Assembly (NCBI RefSeq): GCF_024505055.1 | Contig: NZ_JANIBL010000048.1 | Span: 1 to 39,567, forward strand | Reading direction: 5' to 3' | Length of the DNA stretch: 39,567 nucleotides | Source of the DNA: Methylomonas rosea | Lineage (GTDB): Bacteria > Pseudomonadota > Gammaproteobacteria > Methylococcales > Methylomonadaceae | Shown: positions 10,277 through 17,775 of the stretch, piece after piece | Layout: every line of letters starts with the position of its first letter | Numbering within the stretch: position 1 is the first letter of the stretch | Notes under the pieces: model-generated | Database searches by the model: none | What the model was told of the DNA's origin: nothing | Seen by the model: the letters and a program-made list of their open reading frames with translations, nothing else | Made by a program: the position numbers and the translations under genes

Positions 10277-11152
10277 ATGATGAGAATATTGCTATTTCTG
10301 GCCACCAACGTGGCCATTATGATCGCGATCAGCATCATATTTAATGTCTTCGGCTTGAAAGGTGCGCTGGATGCTCAAGGCGTCAACTTGAACATCGAAG
10401 GTCTGCTGGCTATGTCGGCAGTGATCGGTATGACCGGTTCCGTCATCTCATTGTTTATGTCCAAATGGTCGGCTAAAAGCGCAATGGGCGTGCACGTCAT
10501 CGAACAGCCGCAAAACCAAACCGAACAATGGTTGGTTGGCATCGTTGCCCAACAAGCCAAACAAGCCGGTATCGGTATGCCGGAAGTCGGTATTTTCGAC
10601 GCCCCGGAAGCCAATGCCTTCGCTACCGGCGCCAGCCGCGACAACGCCTTGGTGGCGGTCAGCACCGGGCTGCTGCGCAGCATGAGTGCCGATGAAGTTG
10701 AAGCGGTTGTCGGTCACGAGATTAGTCACGTCGCCAACGGCGACATGATTACCATGGCCTTGATGCAAGGGGTGGTGAATACCTTTGTGTACTTTTTCGC
10801 GACTGTCATCGGTCATTTGGTCGACCGCGTGGTGTTCAAAACTGAACGTGGCTATGGTCCGGCCTACTATGTGACGCAGATGGTGGCGCAAATTGCCTTG
10901 TCGATTTTGGCGTCCATGTTGGTGATGTGGTTCTCCCGCTACCGCGAATTTCGGGCCGACGCCGGTGGCGCCAATCTGGCCGGCCGGCAAAAAATGATAG
11001 GCGCGTTGCGCGCCTTGCAGCGTTCGCATGAACCTGCCGAGCTGCCCGGCGAACTAGCGGCATTCGGTATCAACGGTGGTGGCGTGCAACGCTTGTTCAT
11101 GAGTCACCCACCGTTAGAAGAACGCATTGCCGCGTTGCAAAACGCCCGTTAG
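10277..11152 (+). CDS. htpX: Membrane zinc metalloprotease HtpX
   Basis: Heat-shock-type M48 protease that degrades misfolded inner-membrane proteins with FtsH. At 291 residues it matches E. coli HtpX in length. Two N-terminal membrane segments lie at about 4-25 and 40-62. The HExxH zinc motif is at 147-151 (HEISH), two further membrane segments follow at about 160-180 and 200-220, and a downstream zinc-ligand Glu sits in REFRADAGGA (about 224). An AGGAAAG sequence precedes the ATG at 10277. It ends at a strong terminator and appears monocistronic. Confidence 0.97.
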   Translation: MMRILLFLATNVAIMIAISIIFNVFGLKGALDAQGVNLNIEGLLAMSAVIGMTGSVISLFMSKWSAKSAMGVHVIEQPQNQTEQWLVGIVAQQAKQAGIGMPEVGIFDAPEANAFATGASRDNALVAVSTGLLRSMSADEVEAVVGHEISHVANGDMITMALMQGVVNTFVYFFATVIGHLVDRVVFKTERGYGPAYYVTQMVAQIALSILASMLVMWFSRYREFRADAGGANLAGRQKMIGALRALQRSHEPAELPGELAAFGINGGGVQRLFMSHPPLEERIAALQNAR

Positions 11153-11163
11153 AACGCTCCCTT

Positions 11164-11194
11164 GCCGCGCCGGATCAACCGGCGCGGCTTTTTT
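11164..11194 (+). terminator. Rho-independent terminator of htpX
   Basis: Perfect 10-bp GC-rich arms GCCGCGCCGG (11164-11173) and CCGGCGCGGC (11179-11188), a 5-nt loop and six T at 11189-11194. It starts 11 bp after the htpX stop, and the T-run directly touches the ATG of the next gene. Confidence 0.92.
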
Positions 11195-11422
11195 ATGGCT
11201 AATCAATTCATTCGCTTCAAACTTCATTTAAGTTACGACCAATACCTGGCCGTTTATCAAGGCGTTGCCAAAACCGTGGTGACGATTGCCGATGACGGCC
11301 GGCGCATCGTATTTCCAGCGGGCAATATTCAGCGGTATCTCACCAAAACCGGGATTCAGGGCCATTTTGAAATGGAACTGGGTGCAGGGAATAAGTTTAT
11401 CGGCATCAAAAAATTGGCTTGA
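11195..11422 (+). CDS. DUF2835 family protein
   Basis: A 75-residue protein matching the short gammaproteobacterial DUF2835 family: FIRFKLHLSYDQYLAVYQGVAKTVVTIADDGRRIVFPAGNIQRYLT and a C-terminal GHFEMELGAGNKFIGIKKL. Function unknown; it is predicted to be a small all-beta cytoplasmic protein. The ATG at 11195 directly follows the T-run of the htpX terminator, so there is no room for a normal ribosome-binding site outside the hairpin. A TTG at 11162 would add an Arg-rich tail encoded by the terminator itself and is less likely. Confidence 0.8.
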   Translation: MANQFIRFKLHLSYDQYLAVYQGVAKTVVTIADDGRRIVFPAGNIQRYLTKTGIQGHFEMELGAGNKFIGIKKLA

Positions 11423-11438
11423 TTGGCAGGGTATCCAC

Positions 11439-11503
11439 TATTTACCCTATCGTCGCTCCCGCCTGCGGGTAAGTCATGCTCAGGGTATTAAGGGCCTGGC
11501 TAA
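11439..11503. repeat. Degenerate copy of palindromic repeat A (inverted orientation)
   Basis: The segment TATCGTCGCTCCCGCCTG...CAGGGTATTAAGGGCC resembles the reverse complement of the copies at 13062-13139 and 15603-15720. Part of the left arm is missing. Recognised by eye only. Confidence 0.5.
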
Positions 11504-11690
11504 AACTTTCTTAAAGATCAACGCCATTTCGACGCTTGCTCACTAGCGCATCAACGTGTCTCGGAAGGGACTGAATAGTTTGAGTCAGCCGAGTTTTGAA
11601 TTTACCTGGCATGATGGTCCATTGCAGAAATCGTGCGGACATTGGATTTGCCCAGGTTAAGATGGTCAAAAACTCATCTGCTCAAGCGAT

Positions 11691-12980
11691 ATGTCTCATT
11701 CCAATGACCATCAATCAGAAAAAAGGCGCCTGTTCAATATCTTCAGTGGCTCAGTGGGCAATCTGGTCGAATATTTTGATTGGGCCATTTACGCCGCGTT
11801 TGCCTTGTACTTTGCCCCCGCTTTTTTCCCGGAAGCCGATCAAACTGCCCAGTTGTTAAACAATGCGGCGATATTTGCAGTGGGCTTTATTTTTCGGCCC
11901 TTGGGCGGATGGTTGTTGGGCAGTCTGGCTGACCGCAAGGGTCGAAAGAGCGCCTTGCTGTTGTCGGTCAGTTTGATGTGTTTAGGGTCGTTAATCATTG
12001 CTTGCACACCGGGCTATGCGGTAATCGGTATGTGGGCGCCGGCCTTGTTGCTGTTTGCCCGCATGTTGCAAGGCTTCAGTATCGGTGGCGAGTATGGCAG
12101 TTCCGCTACCTATCTTAGTGAGATGGCGGTACCACACCGGCGCGGCTATTACTCCAGCTTTCAATATGTCACCATCGTGCTCGGGCAAATCCTGGCCTTG
12201 GGGTTATTGATGCTCTTACAAAAATGCCTGTTGAGTAGCGAGCAACTGCACGCTTGGGGTTGGCGTATCGGCTTTATCGCCGGCGGTTTGCTGGCTGTGG
12301 TGGCGATGGGCCTGCGCGGCAACATGGCCGAAACCAAGGCCTTTGTCGAGCAGCATACTTATCCGGCCCGGCACCCCAAACTACGCGAGCTGCTGAACTA
12401 TCCCAAACCGGTAATGACTGTGGTGGCTTTGACCGCCGGCGGGACCTTGTCGTACTACACCTTTACCGTGTACATGCAAAAGTACCTGGTCAACACCACG
12501 GGCTTCAGCAAAGACGACGCCACAACGATCTGCACACTGGCCTTGATCGTCTTTATGTTGATTCAGCCGCTGTTCGGTTTGATTTCGGACTACGTCGGTC
12601 GGCGCACGATGCTGATTACCTTCGGCGCCGGCGCGACCCTGTTTACTGCGCCATTGCTGGATTTATTAGGCCACGCGCAAACTATGCAATCCGCGTTGGG
12701 ATGGTATGTCTGCGCATTGCTGATTGTCTCCGGCTATTCGTCGGTAAACGCCATCGTCAAAGCCGAACTGTTTCCGGTGCATATCCGGGCCTTGGGAGTT
12801 GGCTTTCCCTATGCGCTGACCGTGGCGATATTCGGCGGCACCGCCGAATATCTTGCGCTCTGGCTGAAAAGCCTGGGGCACGCGGAATGGTTTGCCTACT
12901 ATGTCAGCGCTTGCGCGGCTGTGTCGATGCTGGTGGCCTTAACTATGAAAGAGCCGATGCGGGTGTCGCGCTTGGATTGA
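11691..12980 (+). CDS. MFS transporter, metabolite:H+ symporter (MHS) family
   Basis: Inner-membrane secondary transporter of 429 residues with about 12 membrane segments. The MHS branch of the major facilitator superfamily is shown by NLVEYFDWAIYAAFALYFAPAFFP, FAVGFIFRPLGGWLLGSLADRKGRK (the loop 2-3 motif GxLADRxGRK) and the GFSIGGEYGSSATYLSEMAV segment. Family members such as KgtP, ProP and ShiA carry dicarboxylates, betaine or shikimate with protons; KgtP-like dicarboxylate transport is the best guess but not proven. No neighbouring catabolic gene suggests a substrate. The 268 bp before it contain only a repeat. Confidence 0.88.
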   Translation: MSHSNDHQSEKRRLFNIFSGSVGNLVEYFDWAIYAAFALYFAPAFFPEADQTAQLLNNAAIFAVGFIFRPLGGWLLGSLADRKGRKSALLLSVSLMCLGSLIIACTPGYAVIGMWAPALLLFARMLQGFSIGGEYGSSATYLSEMAVPHRRGYYSSFQYVTIVLGQILALGLLMLLQKCLLSSEQLHAWGWRIGFIAGGLLAVVAMGLRGNMAETKAFVEQHTYPARHPKLRELLNYPKPVMTVVALTAGGTLSYYTFTVYMQKYLVNTTGFSKDDATTICTLALIVFMLIQPLFGLISDYVGRRTMLITFGAGATLFTAPLLDLLGHAQTMQSALGWYVCALLIVSGYSSVNAIVKAELFPVHIRALGVGFPYALTVAIFGGTAEYLALWLKSLGHAEWFAYYVSACAAVSMLVALTMKEPMRVSRLD

Positions 12981-13061
12981 TGGTAGTCCGATGGATAGAT
13001 AACATAAGGACATAATGAAACTGCAAGTTTCGAAACAGGCTTTTTGAAAATACCGGGCTGT

Positions 13062-13139
13062 GGTCAGCGCGGCTCCTAAATTCCCTGGATTCGCGATTCC
13101 CGCAGAGGCGGCAGCGACGATATTTAAGGGCCGGGTTAA
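13062..13139. repeat. Palindromic repeat A, shortened copy
   Basis: Shares CTAAATTCCCTG at its left end, an inner ATTCCCGC, and GATATTTAAGGGCCGGGTT at its right end with the full copy at 15603-15720. The middle is shorter. It lies between the MHS transporter and a small membrane gene. Confidence 0.65.
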
Positions 13140-13143
13140 TAGC

Positions 13144-13353
13144 TTAAAACCATTTCCTAACCCAAAAGCGCTGTCCCCAATACAAAAGCAAGGGAAAGAT
13201 GCCCCACCACAGGAAGTGTTCAAGCGGTCCGCCGGCTTCACCGTCATACGGGATGGCGAAGAATGGGATGGTGATGACCCAAAACAGCGACACAGCATAT
13301 TCAATGCGGTTTTTAGTGCTCAATGCGCTGAACCATGCTTTTAATGTATTCAT
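13144..13353 (-). CDS. Small membrane protein
   Basis: 69 residues with two hydrophobic segments (about 18-34 and 45-60) and a positively charged C-terminus (RFWVRKWF). A GGGG ribosome-binding site lies 5-6 nt before the ATG at 13353. It follows the membrane gene 13388-13915 by 34 bp on the same strand, so they are probably one unit. No family recognised. Confidence 0.65.
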   Translation of the reverse strand: MNTLKAWFSALSTKNRIEYAVSLFWVITIPFFAIPYDGEAGGPLEHFLWWGIFPLLLYWGQRFWVRKWF

Positions 13354-13387
13354 GACTTACCCCTATATTTACAAAAAGGGCTCAAAA

Positions 13388-13915
13388 TTAATCGTCCTCA
13401 TTTCGGAGCGATAAGCCTCTTAATAATGCGCCGACAATTACCACCACGGCAAGCGCGACGCATGCCCACATAAACGGGTCAACATAGCCGATAATGATGG
13501 TGCAACCTATCAGGAAAAGCCCAAGTACGCTGAATTGCCAGCCAATGTGGTAGCCATCCAGCATGGTGGACAATCCTAAAATCAATAAAATGACCAGATC
13601 TGCGCTGAGACCTTGCAGTTGACCCGATTTATTCAATAAAGCAGCGGCACCGACCGCGATAATGGTATGCAGCCAATGCATCCCCTGGGCTTTGAGAATA
13701 TCGCCAAAATCCAAGTCTTTGCGCTTGGTTTGCAACCAGGATACAAAAACCGATACCAAGCCGAACACGAACACCATTAACAGCCAGTAGCCGTAACCAT
13801 CATCGGGCGAAAAATCGGTAATATAAATCCCCCCAAGCGACAACAGGATAAGCACTACAAATACGCTACCCTCAATTCCTAAGTGACGTTTTTTCGGACT
13901 TTCATCGTCATACAT
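13388..13915 (-). CDS. Multi-spanning membrane protein of unknown function
   Basis: 175 residues with about five to six hydrophobic segments: roughly 15-35, 42-60, 78-95, 103-118, 125-143 and 146-168. A charged cytoplasmic loop (QTKRKDLDFGDILKAQGMHW) and charged ends (DDESPKKRH; SLRNEDD) complete it. AGGAA precedes the ATG at 13915. It follows nhaD at a distance of 201 bp and precedes the small membrane gene by 34 bp. The family is not recognised; a link to ion homeostasis is only suggested by position. Confidence 0.75.
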   Translation of the reverse strand: MYDDESPKKRHLGIEGSVFVVLILLSLGGIYITDFSPDDGYGYWLLMVFVFGLVSVFVSWLQTKRKDLDFGDILKAQGMHWLHTIIAVGAAALLNKSGQLQGLSADLVILLILGLSTMLDGYHIGWQFSVLGLFLIGCTIIIGYVDPFMWACVALAVVVIVGALLRGLSLRNEDD

Positions 13916-14116
13916 CTATTTGATTCCTAAGTGGGTTTAAGTGAATGGTTATTTTAATGTATCTATTCAGCAAGTGTGATCTGGGTGGATAAGCCGTGCG
14001 CATATACTCTATTGCCCGATGCGCTTCGCTTATTCAGACTACGATTGATTTGTGCCGTTTTGACTGAATAATTACGTTTTAGTTGGCTTAGTGCGAAAGC
14101 CTGATCAAACAATCGC

Positions 14117-15568
14117 TTAAAAAAGCGCAGAATTTATTAAAAAGTGTGCGGCCACACTGCCTAGATAACCCAAAGCAATTACCGGCGTCCATTTCAGGTG
14201 AGTCATAAAGGTGTATATGCCTTTGGCTTGACCCATTAAAGCTACCCCCGCAGCGGAGCCGACCGACAACAAACTGCCGCCAACACCAGCAGTCAGAGTC
14301 ACCAGCAGCCATTGACCTTCCGACATCTCCGGGCGCATGGCTAAAATTGCAAACATCACCGGAATGTTGTCTATCAATGCCGATATCAGGCCGACCAACA
14401 CATTGGCGGGTGTGGCGCCGAGTTCGCCATACAAAAACTCGGATAAATGGCCTAAGTAGCCAAGGAAATTCATTCCGCCTACGCACAACACCACGCCATA
14501 AAAAAACAGCAAGGTATCCCATTCCATGCGCGCCAAATGATGGAAGACGTCGAAGCGCAAACTATCCTCGCCGCCGGCGTCCGGGGCTTCCTCGCCGGAC
14601 ATCGGATCCAGGCCCAATTCCGGTTCATCGCGGTGGGTAATGTGTAGAAAATAGCCGAACAATTGCAGATAGGTCAGGCCCGCCATCATGCCCACCGCTG
14701 CCGGCATGTGTAGGCTGTTCTGAAAGCCGACTGCCGTCAGAACGGTGAGCAGAAACAGCACTACGATGCGCTTGGCGCCGCGACGCGTGACGACCTGGGT
14801 GTGAATGGGTGCCGGCTGGGCTTTCGGAATAGCAAAATGCATGATGGCAGCGGGAATCAGGAAGTTGATGACCGAAGGCACAAACAACGTGAAGAACGCC
14901 CAGAACTCGATGATGCCTTTTTGCCAGACCATTAAGGTGGTGATGTCGCCGAATGGGCAAAACGCGCCGCCGGCATTGGCGGCTACCACAGTATTGACAC
15001 AGGCAATGCCGACAAACTTGGGATTGTCCTTACCGACCGCCATCACGACTGCGCACATCAACATCGCAGTAGTCATGTTGTTGGATACCGAAGAGATCAA
15101 AAACGCCAAGATTCCAGTTACCCAAAACAGTTGTCGATAGCTCAAGCCTTTGTTAACCAGCCATGCCCTTAGGCTATCAAAAACCCGCCGTTCTTCCATG
15201 GCATTGATGTAGGCAATGGAGACGATCAGGAATAGCAACAATTCACCATAGTCCAACACATCGTGCCGAATCGCCGTTTCGGCGACAGCCGACAAGCCTT
15301 GATCCTTATATACCAGGGCAATCGCCACCCAAATCAGCGCGGCTGCTAACATCATCGGCTTGGATTTGCGTAATTCCAAGACTTCTTCCAGAACTACAAG
15401 CAGGTAAGCGATCGCAAACAGGCCGACACACAGATAACCGACCCAATGTCCGCTCAAATCCAGCGCTTGGGACGAAGCCTCTGCGACTGCCAGGTTGGGC
15501 AGGAAGAAAAAAGCGGTGCCGAGTAAGCCCCGCAAGCCCCTGTTTGAATTGTTCATCTTATTATCCAT
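14117..15568 (-). CDS. nhaD: Na+/H+ antiporter NhaD
   Basis: Sodium/proton antiporter of the NhaD/arsenite-permease superfamily, about 483 residues with 11-13 membrane segments. Recognisable segments are HDVLDYGELLLFLIVSIAYI, SVSNNMTTAMLMCAVVMAVG, VVAANAGGAFCPFGDITTLMVWQKG, and near the end SALIDNIPVMFAILAM and GVGGSLLSVGSAAGVALMG. An N-terminal stretch (LLGTAFFFLPNLAVAEA) may be a signal peptide. The ATG codons at 15568 and 15556 are both plausible; the frame extends to 15661, but that part is encoded by repeat A and is not genuine coding sequence. NhaD exports Na+ (and Li+) at alkaline pH. Confidence 0.93.
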   Translation of the reverse strand: MDNKMNNSNRGLRGLLGTAFFFLPNLAVAEASSQALDLSGHWVGYLCVGLFAIAYLLVVLEEVLELRKSKPMMLAAALIWVAIALVYKDQGLSAVAETAIRHDVLDYGELLLFLIVSIAYINAMEERRVFDSLRAWLVNKGLSYRQLFWVTGILAFLISSVSNNMTTAMLMCAVVMAVGKDNPKFVGIACVNTVVAANAGGAFCPFGDITTLMVWQKGIIEFWAFFTLFVPSVINFLIPAAIMHFAIPKAQPAPIHTQVVTRRGAKRIVVLFLLTVLTAVGFQNSLHMPAAVGMMAGLTYLQLFGYFLHITHRDEPELGLDPMSGEEAPDAGGEDSLRFDVFHHLARMEWDTLLFFYGVVLCVGGMNFLGYLGHLSEFLYGELGATPANVLVGLISALIDNIPVMFAILAMRPEMSEGQWLLVTLTAGVGGSLLSVGSAAGVALMGQAKGIYTFMTHLKWTPVIALGYLGSVAAHFLINSALF

Positions 15569-15602
15569 ATCAATCACCGGTGATGGTCTTAAATCATCTT
15601 TG

Positions 15603-15720
15603 TTATTAACCCGGCCCTTAAATTCCCTGTCTTCGTCATTCCCGCGAAGGCGGGAATCCATTATAGCCGTTGGGCTCCCGCCTAAGCAGGAGCGACAATA
15701 TTTAAGGGCCGGGTTAATAA
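15603..15720. repeat. Palindromic repeat A, full-length copy
   Basis: 118-bp element with perfect 21-bp terminal inverted repeats at 15603-15623 (TTATTAACCCGGCCC...) and 15700-15720 (...GGGCCGGGTTAATAA). Inside are two further small palindromes: ATTCCCGCGAAGGCGGGAAT, and CTCCCGCCT facing AGGAG-type sequence. It lies immediately upstream of nhaD and supplies the false N-terminal extension of that frame. It resembles a MITE or REP/BIME element. Confidence 0.85.
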
Positions 15721-16188
15721 TTTGTATCCAACGTCTTATAAAAACTAAAGCGCGACAAGGTTTTACGTCAAAAAGCCAATTCCGAACGATCTGGTCGAAA
15801 TCCCATTAAATTCGTCGCTTAACCCAATACCGTGAAGTTAAGCCATTCGTTTAGCGGGGTAGAAGCGAATTGATGGGCTTCGACCCCGCTCAGCCAGCGA
15901 TTTGGTTGGGCAAGAGTTTCTTAACTTAGCGGCGTTGCTGCTTAACCCAGCATACCTCGCTCGAATAGTCAGGCAATTCCTAAGCAACCCCATTCCTCAA
16001 TGCCGTTAAATTAAGCGGTTAACGCTTATCCAGCAAGCCGTCGTAAAAACCATGTCTTGGCGATTCGGGCTTTTCGATACAAATAGTGGCAATCGAATTG
16101 GACAACGTTGATTTCCAGGGTAGATTTTTGAATCAGACCAGCCGTTGCGGCGGCTGTTTGACAATTTAACTACGATGGGGGAGGCTTT
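15721..16188. other. Structured intergenic region upstream of a small membrane ORF
   Basis: 468 bp without a convincing gene. It holds an inverted repeat GCTTAAC/GTTAAGC (15817-15823 and 15837-15843) and a longer hairpin at 15853-15890, described separately. The motif GCTTAACCCA occurs at 15817 and again near 15950. An untranslated leader or a small RNA is possible but unsupported beyond this. Confidence 0.45.
15853..15890. other. Long intergenic hairpin
   Basis: Arms AGCGGGGTAGAAGC (15853-15866) and GCTTCGACCCCGCT (15877-15890) pair over 14 positions with a single mismatch around a 10-nt loop. No T-run follows. This could be part of a structured RNA or a palindromic repeat. Confidence 0.55.
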
Positions 16189-16332
16189 ATGGGGCCGTAT
16201 TACAGAGGTACGTCGCAAAGCACCGGGGCGTTTTTTGACATGTTTTATCAGCATCCGATCTTAATGTTGGTTTTGGTGGTCGCCACTATCGGCGCGGGTT
16301 TTTTCTTAATGCGCGGAAAAAAATCCGAATAA
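16189..16332 (+). CDS. 47-residue single-span membrane protein
   Basis: A short frame beginning ATG at 16189 with a strong GGGGGAGG ribosome-binding sequence 5 nt upstream. The product starts MGPYYRGTSQSTGAFFDMFY, then has one hydrophobic span (about residues 24-41: ILMLVLVVATIGAGFFLM) and a basic tail RGKKSE. The combination of a strong ribosome-binding site, a clean membrane span and a charged end supports a real gene. It is convergent with the MFS gene. Family unknown. Confidence 0.6.
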   Translation: MGPYYRGTSQSTGAFFDMFYQHPILMLVLVVATIGAGFFLMRGKKSE

Positions 16333-16362
16333 AACCGCTGTTTTTGGCTTGTGAAACGAAGA

Positions 16363-17580
16363 TTACTGGAGCTGATCAAGCTCCAGTTTGCGTAGTTTAG
16401 GCGCCAATTTAGCCGTAACCGCCACTACCAGCAGGGTCATGCCGCCGCCAAACAATACTGACGGCACCAAGCCCAGTAAGCGTGCCGCAACCCCAGACTC
16501 AAACGCGCCCAGTTCGTTGGACGAGCCGATAAAGATGCCGTTGATCGCTGCTACTCTTCCGCGCATGGCATCCGGTGTGGCCAATTGCATGATGGTGGTA
16601 CGCATCACTACCGATACCCCGTCGCAAATACCGGATAAAAGTAAGGCCAGGCCAGCCACCCAAAAATTCGTCGAAAGCGCAAAGCCGATCATACATAGGC
16701 CAAAGCCCGCCACCGCAACTAATAACCAACGTCCGGCGTGCTTATTAAGCGGATACCTGGCCAGGAATAAGCCGGTCATGACCGCGCCGACGGCAGGAGC
16801 TGCACGTAAAATCCCCAGGCCCTCCGGGCCGTAATGAAATATGTCGTGAATGAACGCCGGCAGCATGGCGACCGCGCCGCCGAACAACACGGCAAACATA
16901 TCCAGCGACTGTGCACCCAGGATGATCTGGTTATTGAATACAAAGCGCAGGCCTTCGCCGATACTGGTGAAAATCGGCGCGCTTTCCGCCGCCGGCGGTT
17001 CCTTGATACGCAAAGACAGCAAAGCCAGCGCGGCCAATACGCATAAGCCACCGGATACGCCGTAAGTGACAGTCTTGCCGGCCCAGCCGACCAGAACCCC
17101 GCCCAGTGCCGGGCCGGCTACCAGAGCAAACTGAAACACCGAGCTCCCGAGGCCAGCTGCCCGCGCGTACTGTTCGCGTTGCAAAACCAGGGCGAACATT
17201 GCGCTATACGAGGGGCCGATAAAGGCCCGTGCCACGCCGGTGACGGCTATGGAGCCGTACATCAATAATAAGGGATTGTCGGGAATCCATTGCGCCGCGA
17301 TGGCGGTTAAGGTTAGGGCATTCAGACATAACAGCATGCAGGCCGAAATCGCAAACCAGCGCCGTGAGTAATGATCGACGGCATAACCGGCGAACAGAGC
17401 GCTGCAAAAATACGGGATTACTTCGGCCAGGCCTATCAGGCCCAAGGCTAGCGGGTCGTGCGTCAGTTCGTAGATATGCCAACCCACCACAATCGCCACG
17501 ATTTGATAGGCCAGTACGATCAGTACGCGAAACGTTAACAGTTTTAGAAAAGCGGGGTTTGAAGTGCCTAAAAAACGCAT
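16363..17580 (-). CDS. MFS transporter, exporter type (EntS-like)
   Basis: About 405 residues with roughly 12 membrane segments. The pattern NPAFLKLLTFRVLIVLAYQIVAIVVGWHIYELTHDPLALGLIGLAEVIPYF is typical of the DHA3/EntS-like branch of the major facilitator superfamily, followed by AGYAVDHYSRRWFAI (the loop 2-3 region). The central basic loop lies near residues 185-200. Family members export siderophores or drugs; no substrate is evident here. The start is uncertain: ATG at 17580, 17619 or GTG/ATG near 17646 are in frame, none with a clear ribosome-binding site, and the longest option runs close to repeat B. Confidence 0.85.
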   Translation of the reverse strand: MRFLGTSNPAFLKLLTFRVLIVLAYQIVAIVVGWHIYELTHDPLALGLIGLAEVIPYFCSALFAGYAVDHYSRRWFAISACMLLCLNALTLTAIAAQWIPDNPLLLMYGSIAVTGVARAFIGPSYSAMFALVLQREQYARAAGLGSSVFQFALVAGPALGGVLVGWAGKTVTYGVSGGLCVLAALALLSLRIKEPPAAESAPIFTSIGEGLRFVFNNQIILGAQSLDMFAVLFGGAVAMLPAFIHDIFHYGPEGLGILRAAPAVGAVMTGLFLARYPLNKHAGRWLLVAVAGFGLCMIGFALSTNFWVAGLALLLSGICDGVSVVMRTTIMQLATPDAMRGRVAAINGIFIGSSNELGAFESGVAARLLGLVPSVLFGGGMTLLVVAVTAKLAPKLRKLELDQLQ

Positions 17581-17619
17581 GAATGTCCAGTGTTGAAATA
17601 CAGCCGGCTCCAGCTGCAT

Positions 17620-17640
17620 GGTCGAATTTACTATACCTTC
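17620..17640. repeat. Short imperfect palindrome (repeat C, copy 1)
   Basis: The 21-bp segment beginning GGTCGAATTTACTATACC matches the one at 19005-19025 at 19 of 21 positions. It directly adjoins repeat B. Confidence 0.5.
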
Positions 17641-17643
17641 CCC

Positions 17644-17733
17644 CACTTCAAATTGCGGTGCATCTGCTCCCTCGCCCTCCGTGAGAGGGCAGGGGTGAGG
17701 GAATCAAAAAAGCTAACTTTGAAGTGTGATGAC
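17644..17733. repeat. Terminal-inverted-repeat element B, copy 1
   Basis: Begins CACTTCAAATTGCGG and ends CTTTGAAGTGTGATGAC, with an inner CCCTCGCCCTCCGTGAGAGG segment followed by GAATCAAAAAA. The same layout and wording recur at 35608-35700, so this is an interspersed, MITE-like repeat. It lies upstream of the MFS gene and downstream of the old-yellow-enzyme gene. Confidence 0.8.
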
Positions 17734-17775
17734 TATAACTGGCTGATTGATCCCGGCCTAATAGTCTGCGATAGC

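Noticed and set aside
12254..13015. 253-codon plus-strand frame inside the MHS transporter gene
   Set aside because: It is the +1 frame of a clear transporter, Arg-rich and without membrane segments or a start site.
15569..15661. N-terminal extension of nhaD
   Set aside because: The extra residues are encoded by palindromic repeat A and precede the natural start of the protein.
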